Of a DNA stretch of 64,000 bases, positions 23,763 through 30,653 are shown in pieces; the first letter of the stretch is position 1; the number at the start of each line of letters is the position of its first letter. The notes under the pieces are model-generated. The model searched no databases. It had not been told where the DNA came from and saw only the letters and a list, made by a program, of their open reading frames with translations. This DNA comes from Microbispora rosea subsp. aerata (lineage in GTDB: Bacteria > Actinomycetota > Actinomycetes > Streptosporangiales > Streptosporangiaceae): NCBI RefSeq assembly GCF_014647835.1, contig NZ_BMPY01000018.1:79935-143934 (forward strand), written 5' to 3'. The position numbers and the translations under genes were made by a program.

Positions 23763-24512
23763 TCAGGCGTGACCCGGCTCCTCGAACGCCATCGACACGT
23801 GCTCGGCGGTGGCCGTCATCAGGGCCCGCCGGGGCAGGCCCAGCTCGCTCAGCTCCTTGGCGATCGGGTGGTTGCCGAGGCGGATGAGCGCGCCGCCCGG
23901 CCGCCAGCGGATCCCCCGGGCGCGGGCCGTCCAGGGGACGCGGCGGGTGACCCCGTCCAGGTGGGCGTAGGCGGGCGGCACGGGAAGGGTCTCGCCCAGC
24001 AGCGGCGCGGGCGTCGCCGGGATGCCGGGCCTGAGCAGCAGGTCGACGACCATCCGGCCGTCCTTGCGCAGTAAACACCGCTTGTACGGCGAGCGGAGCC
24101 GCAGATTCACGTCGGCCAGCTCCTTCGGGAAGCCCCAGATGGTCCGCCCGGCTTCCATCGTGAACGCCTGATCGACCGGCAGCCAGTGGATGAAGGCGCC
24201 CGACCCCGACCGGTGCAGGTCTTTCAGTCCGGCCAGCGGCCCGCGTCGCGGCGGCGGGCCGGCGTCGGCGGGCCGTACGAGGAAGGTCACCCCGAACTCG
24301 TTGTAGGAGCCCAGGTCGGAGTCGTGATAACGGACGAAGACCAGGCAGCACAGGGCCTTGCCCGGCAGCACCTCGGTGACGTCCATCCGGGAATACGCGA
24401 GGACCGCGCGGGCGGCGTCGGCCCGCACCAGGTAGGCGGCGAGGCATACCGAGGCGTCGCGAACCTCCACCGGCGTCTCGATCCCGCGCCCCTGGACGAC
24501 ATGGCTTGCCAT
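23763..24512 (-). CDS. Acetoacetate decarboxylase family protein
   Basis: A 249-residue protein of the acetoacetate-decarboxylase fold. GRTIWGFPKELADVNL contains Lys130, at the place of the Schiff-base lysine. Other family features are YHDSDLGSYNEFGVTFLV and IHWLPVDQAFTMEAG. Family members decarboxylate beta-keto acids or act as aldolase-dehydratases on polyketide-like substrates, so the specific reaction is not certain. The ATG at 24512 has only a weak GAAAG upstream. It stands alone between the ion channel and a GT4 gene, with no operon partner to suggest a pathway. Confidence 0.8.
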   Translation of the reverse strand: MASHVVQGRGIETPVEVRDASVCLAAYLVRADAARAVLAYSRMDVTEVLPGKALCCLVFVRYHDSDLGSYNEFGVTFLVRPADAGPPPRRGPLAGLKDLHRSGSGAFIHWLPVDQAFTMEAGRTIWGFPKELADVNLRLRSPYKRCLLRKDGRMVVDLLLRPGIPATPAPLLGETLPVPPAYAHLDGVTRRVPWTARARGIRWRPGGALIRLGNHPIAKELSELGLPRRALMTATAEHVSMAFEEPGHA

Positions 24513-24690
24513 GCTTTCAGTACAGCAAGCCCGGCCGCCGGGCGACAGCCGTAGGGGCGGCAAGGTTGTCCCAGACCTGCTTTCCCGCGGACGCGGAAAT
24601 CGGGACCTGCCGTCCGGGCGGCGGGTGAACGCCCGCGACCGCTCGAGGCTCTGGGCTCTGGGCGGCGTCAGGCGGCCGGGTCGTGCGCAG

Positions 24691-25827
24691 TCAGGCCGGG
24701 ACCGTACGGCCGGGGCGCAGGGCCGTGACCGCGTGCGGGACCTGTGCCCAGCGCTCCAGCAGCGCGACGAACTCCCCGGCGACGGCGGGCCAGTGGTAGT
24801 GGTTCAGCGCCTCGACGTAGCCCCTGGCGCCCATCGCGGCCCGCCGTTCCGGGTCCTCGCGCAGGCGGAGCACGGACTGCACGACCGCGTCGGCCACCGC
24901 GCCGACGTCGCCGAACGAGACGATCGTCCCGCAGTCGACCCGCCCGACCAGGGACGCCGCCCGCGGCAGCGGGGTCGTGACGACGGGGACGCCCCTGGCC
25001 ATGTATTCGACGACCTTCGTGGGCGTCGACTCGCGATGGTTCGGCAGGTCGTGCAGCAGGGACAGCCCGGCCAGAGCGCCCTCGGCCATCCGCAGCGCGT
25101 GGTTGTTGGGGACGTACCCGAACCAGTCGAGCAGCCCGGCGCGCTGCGCGTCGCGCAGCATCGGGCGCACCGCGGCGTCCGCCGGTCCGATCAGGTCCAG
25201 GCGGACGCCGTACGGCCGGAGCCGCCGGGCGATCTCCACCATCTCGGCCGCGCCACGCGCCGGGGAGATGCGGCCGACGTAGACGACCCGGGAGTCCCCG
25301 GGCGGCGGGGGCGGCGTCGGCGGCACGTACGTGTGGTTGGGCACCACGGGATGCGGGCCGGGGAAGCGCGCACGGCAGGACTCCTCGGCCAGGATCAGGT
25401 GGAGCCGCCGCCCGGCCCGTCCCTCGACCGCGCGGACCAGCGGCGGCAGGACGCCGCGCAGCGGCCCCGGCAGGTAGGTCTTGGTGGGCAGCGCGCCGAT
25501 CGTGTCCTCGTGGACGTCCCAGACCGTCGGGGGCCGCCTGCGCGGCAGCGCGAGCAACAGCTCGATGTCGTGCACGAGCAGCAGGTCGGCGTCCCGCACC
25601 GCCGCGCGCAGGGCCGAGGCGGCGGCCCGCAGCGCCTTGGTCCGGCGCAGGCCCACGGCTCTGGGCACGTCCACCGCCCTGATTCCCGGCCGCGGCGTCA
25701 CGTTGCAGTCCGTGAACGGCGCGACGAAGGTCACATCGTGCCCGGCGTCGAGCAGCGCCCGGATCTGCCGGTGGGTGATCCGGGCGTCCTCGGGATGATG
25801 GACTGTCGTGCCGACGCATACCCTCAT
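24691..25827 (-). CDS. GT4 family glycosyltransferase
   Basis: A 378-residue GT-B fold protein. The N-terminal domain starts MRVCVGTTVHHPEDARITHRQ and includes LLLVHDIELL and VWDVHEDT. The C-terminal domain has VVYVGRISPARG, a nucleotide-sugar site around STPTKVVEYMARGVPVVTT (the E-x7-E-like region), and ends with a helical tail. GT4 enzymes are retaining transferases at the cytosolic membrane face. It lies 67 bp downstream of the acyltransferase gene on the same strand, so the two may be co-transcribed. The sugar is unknown. Confidence 0.88.
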   Translation of the reverse strand: MRVCVGTTVHHPEDARITHRQIRALLDAGHDVTFVAPFTDCNVTPRPGIRAVDVPRAVGLRRTKALRAAASALRAAVRDADLLLVHDIELLLALPRRRPPTVWDVHEDTIGALPTKTYLPGPLRGVLPPLVRAVEGRAGRRLHLILAEESCRARFPGPHPVVPNHTYVPPTPPPPPGDSRVVYVGRISPARGAAEMVEIARRLRPYGVRLDLIGPADAAVRPMLRDAQRAGLLDWFGYVPNNHALRMAEGALAGLSLLHDLPNHRESTPTKVVEYMARGVPVVTTPLPRAASLVGRVDCGTIVSFGDVGAVADAVVQSVLRLREDPERRAAMGARGYVEALNHYHWPAVAGEFVALLERWAQVPHAVTALRPGRTVPA

Positions 25828-25894
25828 ACCGGGAGGCTGACCGAAGCGTCCGAAATGACCGGATGCGTCGGGTGAATGCCTCCCGAAATGAGGC

Positions 25895-28147
25895 TTAACT
25901 TCCGGTGTTCGCCGGCTGCGGCAGCGGCCGGCTCGGCCTCTTGTACAGCCAGGTCAGCCGGGGTTCGAGCAGCCACTTGAAGGCCGTACGGGTGACCGGC
26001 AGGCACAGCACGATGGCCAGGGCGAAGCAGGAGCACGAGATGGCCGCCACGCCGAGCGGGCCGTACAGCCAGGGGAAGCTGAGCCAGCCCATCTCCTTGG
26101 CGATCATCACCGGCACGCCGTGCAGCAGGTAGCAGTAGAGCGTGCGGGTGCCGAGGTCGGTGAACCACGTCTGACGCCGGGGGACCAGCGACATGACGGC
26201 CGCCGACATCGCCAGCGCGGCCACCAGCAGGGCCGACCGCAGCAGCATGCCCTCCCACCAGACCAGGTGGAGGTCCTTGTAGCTGTTCTTGTAGTAGATC
26301 GGGCCGAGCTTGATCGAGAAGTTCTTCACCAGGAAGATCGCCACTCCGGCCGCGCCGATCAGGACGAGCACCGACAGCACCTGCACCCAGCGGCGCTTGA
26401 GGAAGTCGAAGACCTCCGGCTTGAGCACGAGGCCGAGGACGAAGAACGGCATGAGGCCGAAGAAGCGGTCCATGCTGAAGTCGCCGGACAGCTGGGAGAA
26501 CCCGGCGAACAGATAAACGGCGATCGAGATGGCGAACGGATATCTCATCCGCTTCCACACGGGTGTGGACAGCCGCCAGAACAGCAGCGCGAGCAGATAC
26601 CAGTTCAACCAGGCCGGGTCCATGATCGTGAGGCTGAACTTGTGCCCGAACGCGGTGCGGAGCAGGGCATACCCCACCTCGACGATCACGTACGGCACCA
26701 GGAACGTGTCGACCAGCTTGTTGGTCTTGGCGTTGGAGTTCCAGAAGTTCCTGGACAGGTAGCCGCTGATGATGACGAACAGCGGCATGTGGAAGACGTA
26801 GATGTACAGGTACGCCGCACGGGAGGAGTCGGCCGCCAGCGTCGGCACCAGCGCGTGCCCGATCGGCACCAGGGCGATGCCGATGAACTTCACATTGTCC
26901 AGGTAGGGGTCGCGCTGCTTCTTGCGGCGGGGCGCGGGTTCCTGCTCGCCGGCCGAGCCGTCCTTCTGGTCCTTGCCCTTGCGGGATTTGTCGGGCCCGA
27001 CGGGCACCGCGGCCCAGGCGGGCAGCGGCGGCTTGCCGAGCGGGCCGGTCTGGCGGGGGTCGTTCGAACCGGCGGCGTCCTGCGAGGAGCGCCGCCAGGG
27101 GTCCCACTGGGCGGGGTCGGCGTCCTGGCCGGGCCACGCGGGGGCCGGTGCGTGCGGCGCGTTCGGCGCGTTCGGCGCGTTCGGCGCGTCCTGCGGGGAC
27201 GCGGGGCCGAAGGCCGACTGAGAGGCGGCGCCGGGGAAGGCGTCCGACGGGCCGCGCCCGCCGCGCCGGCCGGGGGCGGTCTCGGGGAACGGCGCGGCGC
27301 CGAAGGGGTCGTCGGGGAAGGCCGGGGCCGTGCCGGACGGAGGAGTGTCCAGGAAGGGATTGGCCGTCATGCCGGCGGGCGCCGGCGGCTCGGGGAAGCC
27401 CGGCGGTTCGGGGAACTTAGAGCCTGCCGTGCCCAGCGTCTCCGGGCCGGCGCCGAAGGCAGGCGCGGGAAGGACCGGGGAGTCGCCGAAGGGAGGCGTG
27501 GGGACGTCGGAGCCGTCCCGGGAGGCGGACGCCGAGTGCCGCCTGCCGACGCCGGGGAAGGCGTCCGCGAGGTTGCGGGGACCGTGCTCGGGGAACGTCT
27601 GCGGCCACGCGGGGCCGTCCGCGGCGGCGCCGCCCCGCGACGCGGCCGGACGCTCCTGGCTCCTGCTCGCCGAGAAGTAGTCGAACCCCTCCGACTGGGA
27701 GGCGGACGAGGGCGGCGCGCCCAGGCGGGAGGCGCCCGGCCTGCGCGGCTTCCGTACGGGCAGGGGCGGCTTGTCGTACGGCGCGGAACCGGCGGACGCG
27801 GGGCCCTGGACTCCGGCGGCGCGCGGCTTGCGCGTGGGCAGCGGCGGCTTGTCCTGCGGCTGGTCTTGTGGCCCGGCGCCGGTGGGCGCGGCGCTCGTGC
27901 CCTCGGAGGCCGCGCCTGCCGCGTCTGCCGGGCCTCCCGGGCTCTCCTGGGCCCGGTCGTCGCCGTCGTGCCGCTCGTCTGCCTGCGGGCCGTCCGGGGC
28001 CTTCGGCTCGCGCTGCTGCGGGCCGGCGTCCGGAGCGGGCCAGTCTCCGGTGATCCGGCCTATCACTCCGGTGGGAGCCTCTTCGGCATCGGGATCGACG
28101 CCTTGCGGGGAGCCGGGAACCGGGTGGTGATGGCGGGTGTCACTCAC
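25895..28147 (-). CDS. Membrane acyltransferase (Acyl_transf_3/OatA-like) with long disordered N-terminus
   Basis: A 750-residue protein. The first ~420 residues are low-complexity, rich in Pro, Ala, Gly and Ser with repeated KPPLP(T/V)RKPR motifs and an Asn-Ala-Pro triplet run. The last ~330 residues form a ten-helix acyltransferase-3 domain starting DPYLDNVKFIGIALVPIGHA, with the conserved His, then VFHMPLFVIISGYLSRNF. Such proteins O-acetylate extracellular polysaccharides or peptidoglycan. The disordered part should be cytoplasmic. The GTG start at 28147 has no clear ribosome-binding site. Neighbouring GT4 and LCP genes point to envelope polymer modification. Confidence 0.85.
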   Translation of the reverse strand: MSDTRHHHPVPGSPQGVDPDAEEAPTGVIGRITGDWPAPDAGPQQREPKAPDGPQADERHDGDDRAQESPGGPADAAGAASEGTSAAPTGAGPQDQPQDKPPLPTRKPRAAGVQGPASAGSAPYDKPPLPVRKPRRPGASRLGAPPSSASQSEGFDYFSASRSQERPAASRGGAAADGPAWPQTFPEHGPRNLADAFPGVGRRHSASASRDGSDVPTPPFGDSPVLPAPAFGAGPETLGTAGSKFPEPPGFPEPPAPAGMTANPFLDTPPSGTAPAFPDDPFGAAPFPETAPGRRGGRGPSDAFPGAASQSAFGPASPQDAPNAPNAPNAPHAPAPAWPGQDADPAQWDPWRRSSQDAAGSNDPRQTGPLGKPPLPAWAAVPVGPDKSRKGKDQKDGSAGEQEPAPRRKKQRDPYLDNVKFIGIALVPIGHALVPTLAADSSRAAYLYIYVFHMPLFVIISGYLSRNFWNSNAKTNKLVDTFLVPYVIVEVGYALLRTAFGHKFSLTIMDPAWLNWYLLALLFWRLSTPVWKRMRYPFAISIAVYLFAGFSQLSGDFSMDRFFGLMPFFVLGLVLKPEVFDFLKRRWVQVLSVLVLIGAAGVAIFLVKNFSIKLGPIYYKNSYKDLHLVWWEGMLLRSALLVAALAMSAAVMSLVPRRQTWFTDLGTRTLYCYLLHGVPVMIAKEMGWLSFPWLYGPLGVAAISCSCFALAIVLCLPVTRTAFKWLLEPRLTWLYKRPSRPLPQPANTGS

Positions 28148-28455
28148 GGGAGAAACGCTCAGCTATCTGTTGGAGGCTCGGGGGGAACGGCTACGCGTCT
28201 GGGGCGCGTCGCCGCGTCCCTTCGGACACTAGCGAAGGCGCCCCGGCGCATGAGCCCGAACGGGCGAACAGGGCGCGTTCGCCAGGTGTTCACCCTAACG
28301 TTCTTGAACGCGGATGTCGCCTCTGCGGCTGAACGTAACCGATGTGACATCTGTCGTGTTCATTATCAGAAGCTTCTTCCGCGGGCACGGGGACGGGCCG
28401 GACCGGGGCGTCTCCGTCACGGTGGACGGCTCGGCGGCCCCGGCCCGGAGGCGGG
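28148..28455. other. 308-bp gap: promoter region of the acyltransferase gene
   Basis: No gene-like frame is present. An AT-richer block around 28290-28375 stands out from its surroundings and is the likely promoter region for the leftward acyltransferase gene. The part nearest 28400-28450 is GC-rich with a possible hairpin after the LCP gene stop. Confidence 0.4.
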
Positions 28456-30348
28456 TCAGCTCGTGCAGGGGTTGGTCTCGGCGGTGACGGCGTTGTCGCC
28501 CAGGTTGATGGGCGAGCGGACGCCCTTCCAGTCGGCGCCGATGACGAGCTGGATGATCGGCCCGCGCACCTTGCCCTTCGGCGCGTCCGGCGGGGGCGAG
28601 GACGGCGTGAACGGCGTGACCGGGCCGCTCGCCACCCTGCCGGTCTCCGGGCTGACGGTGTTGAGCAGCTTGCCGATCAGGATCTTCGAGTAGTTCCAGC
28701 CCTGACCGGTGTAGCGGACCATGGTCTTCGGCTGGTCGGTGCCGTCGGGCCTTCTCGCGTCGCCGACGCCGACGACCTTGAAGCCGAGCCTGGACAGCTC
28801 CTCGGCGACCTCCCTGGCCAGCCCGGAGGTGTTGGTGCCGTTGAACACCTGCACCTTGACCTGCTGCGGCTTGGTCACCACCGGCCCGGACGGCGAGGCC
28901 GACGCGGCCGGAGTCGCGGAGGCGGTCGGGGTCACCTCGGTGTCGTTCGCGATGGCCTTGAAGAGGTTGTTCGCGTCCGGCTGCTTCCACTGCACGCGGT
29001 TCTTGTCGGCGGCGTACGGCTCCCACGGCACGGTGGTGGCCTTGAAGCCCTTCGCCGACAGCTTCGACGCGCTCTGCGCGATCCTGATGAGTTCTTCGGT
29101 GTTGAGCGCGTCGTCCATCGTGACGGACTTCGCCGTGGCGGCGATGAAGTTCTGCAGCTTGCCGAGGTCGGTGAGCAGGGCGCTGCTGGTCGCCTTCTTC
29201 ACGACCTGGGAGAGGAAGACCTGCTGGCGCTTGATCCGGGAGATGTCGCTGCCGTCGCCGAGGCCGTAGCGCAGCCGCACATAGCCGAGCGCCGCCTCAC
29301 CCTTCACGATCTGCCTGCCGGCGGGGAGCGTGAGCTTCGACTTCTTGTCGTTCACGGGCCGGGGCAGGCAGATCTCGATGCCGCCGAGCGCGTTCACGAT
29401 GTTCTTGAAGCCGGTGAAGTCGACCTTCACGTAGTGGTGGATGTGGATCCCCGTGAGGCTTTCGATGGTCCGGCGGGTGCAGATCATCCCACCGTCGGAG
29501 AACGCGGAGTTGATCATTCCCATGTGCGCCGGGATGAGCTGCCTGTTCCTGTTGTAACAGGCGGGGATCATCACCATGGAGTCGCGGGGAAAGCTGATCA
29601 GCGTCGCCCCGTCGCGGTTGGGCGACACGTGCAGCAGCATGATCGTGTCGGTGCGCTCACCGTCGTTGACCATGTGCTGGCCGTACTTCTTGTTGTCGCC
29701 CGCGCGGGTGTCGGAACCCACGAGCAGCACGTTGATCGCGCCGGTCTCGTTGACCGGGCGGTTCTTGTCGAGGTCGTCGGTGGACTCGCCCACATTGAAC
29801 AGGCCGATGGTGCTCCGGTAGACCTTGTAGGCCGTAAGCGTGCCGATCACCATCACGCACGTGAGCACGACGCTGATCCAGCCGCCGATTCCCAGGCGGG
29901 GCCGGCCGCCACCACCTCCTCCGCGCCTGCGGGACGGCTTGTCGTCCGGAGGAAGATCGTCGCCGCCGCCGGAGGCCCGGCTCGCCCGGCTCGGAACGGC
30001 CGCCGCTGCCGGGTGATACTCGGGCTGCTCGTCACCGCCGCGCCTGCGGCCGCGCCGCCGCGGCGGCTCCTCCTCGTAGTAGGGCTCGGGCGGGGCGCTC
30101 GGCGCGCCGCGCCGCCTGCCTCGGCGGGGTCCCTCGTCGTACTCCTCCGGCGGGTAGTCCTCCCGGAGGTCCCGCTGTCCGCGTCGTCTTCCCGGCATGT
30201 CCGCATACCCGGCGGGCGCGGGAGCGCGGCCTCGCGGGGGCTCGAAGGTTCCGCCGTACGGGCCGTCTTCCGGCGGGCCCCAGACTCGCTGGTCGGACGG
30301 AGCCGGCGGGGGGCCGGAACGCGCGGCGACGCGTCTGCGCTCGCTCAC
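28456..30348 (-). CDS. LytR-CpsA-Psr family protein with charged N-terminal extension
   Basis: A 630-residue LCP protein. Residues 1-150 are a cytoplasmic Arg/Pro/Glu-rich extension (several GRRRG-type clusters). One transmembrane helix follows (ISVVLTCVMVIGTLTAYKVY), then the LCP domain (INVLLVGSDTRAGDN, GERTDTIMLLHV, LISFPRDSMVMIP, GYVRLRYGLGDGSDISRIKRQQ) and a LytR_C domain (VKVQVFNGTNTSGLA). The predicted role is transfer of lipid-linked glycopolymers to peptidoglycan outside the cell. GTG 30348 overlaps the stop of a 32-codon upstream frame (GTGA); GTG 30384 in the same frame is an alternative. The active-site Arg/Asp residues are intact. Confidence 0.9.
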   Translation of the reverse strand: MSERRRVAARSGPPPAPSDQRVWGPPEDGPYGGTFEPPRGRAPAPAGYADMPGRRRGQRDLREDYPPEEYDEGPRRGRRRGAPSAPPEPYYEEEPPRRRGRRRGGDEQPEYHPAAAAVPSRASRASGGGDDLPPDDKPSRRRGGGGGGRPRLGIGGWISVVLTCVMVIGTLTAYKVYRSTIGLFNVGESTDDLDKNRPVNETGAINVLLVGSDTRAGDNKKYGQHMVNDGERTDTIMLLHVSPNRDGATLISFPRDSMVMIPACYNRNRQLIPAHMGMINSAFSDGGMICTRRTIESLTGIHIHHYVKVDFTGFKNIVNALGGIEICLPRPVNDKKSKLTLPAGRQIVKGEAALGYVRLRYGLGDGSDISRIKRQQVFLSQVVKKATSSALLTDLGKLQNFIAATAKSVTMDDALNTEELIRIAQSASKLSAKGFKATTVPWEPYAADKNRVQWKQPDANNLFKAIANDTEVTPTASATPAASASPSGPVVTKPQQVKVQVFNGTNTSGLAREVAEELSRLGFKVVGVGDARRPDGTDQPKTMVRYTGQGWNYSKILIGKLLNTVSPETGRVASGPVTPFTPSSPPPDAPKGKVRGPIIQLVIGADWKGVRSPINLGDNAVTAETNPCTS

Positions 30349-30443
30349 CGTACGCCTGCCCTGCGGACGGCAACCGGATGACACGGCGCGGCAGCCGGAG
30401 GAGTGGGCGAGAGGCCGGAAGGATTACTGGTTCGCTCGCACAC
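30345..30443 (-). CDS. Possible leader peptide coupled to the LCP gene
   Basis: A 32-codon frame beginning MCERTSNPSG. Its GTG (30443) is preceded by a near-consensus AAGGAGG with a 4-nt spacer, much better than anything before the LCP start. Its TGA shares the GTGA overlap with the LCP GTG at 30348. Together with the promoter at 30575-30605 this suggests that ribosomes enter at the leader and reinitiate on the LCP gene. The peptide itself is Pro/Ala-rich with no recognised family. Confidence 0.5.
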   Translation of the reverse strand: MCERTSNPSGLSPTPPAAAPCHPVAVRRAGVR

Positions 30444-30574
30444 TTGTCCTCCTTGCCTGGCGATCAGACGTCGCGCTCCGAGGGTAGGTCACGCGAGCGT
30501 CCGCGGGCGCCGCGATTGGGAGGATCCAGGCCGCGATCACGCCGTGCCAGGTCCCCCTGATCCAGGGGCAGAGC

Positions 30575-30605
30575 ATACTAAACACCGACATTTTGGGTAT
30601 GACAA
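30575..30605 (-). promoter_or_regulatory. Predicted promoter of the LCP leader/LCP transcript
   Basis: On the minus strand TTGTCA (30605-30600) and TAGTAT (30580-30575) are 19 bp apart, in the most AT-rich stretch of the area. The same -10 hexamer and spacing occur before the acyl-CoA dehydrogenase gene. It would give a leader of about 125 nt before the small upstream frame. Confidence 0.55.
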
Positions 30606-30653
30606 AGAGTTTACGTTTACCCGCTTTTGACGGTCAGTTAGCGTTCGCCCAGG

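Noticed and set aside
27145-27190. GCGTTCGGC 9-bp repeat as a regulatory iteron
   Set aside because: It lies inside the acyltransferase gene and encodes the Asn-Ala-Pro run of its disordered region; coding repeat explains it.
30330-30350. GTGAGCGAGCGCAG at the second LCP gene start as another MSER cassette copy
   Set aside because: Only the first ten or so bases match; the GCGAGCGAATC part is missing, so likeness may be chance.
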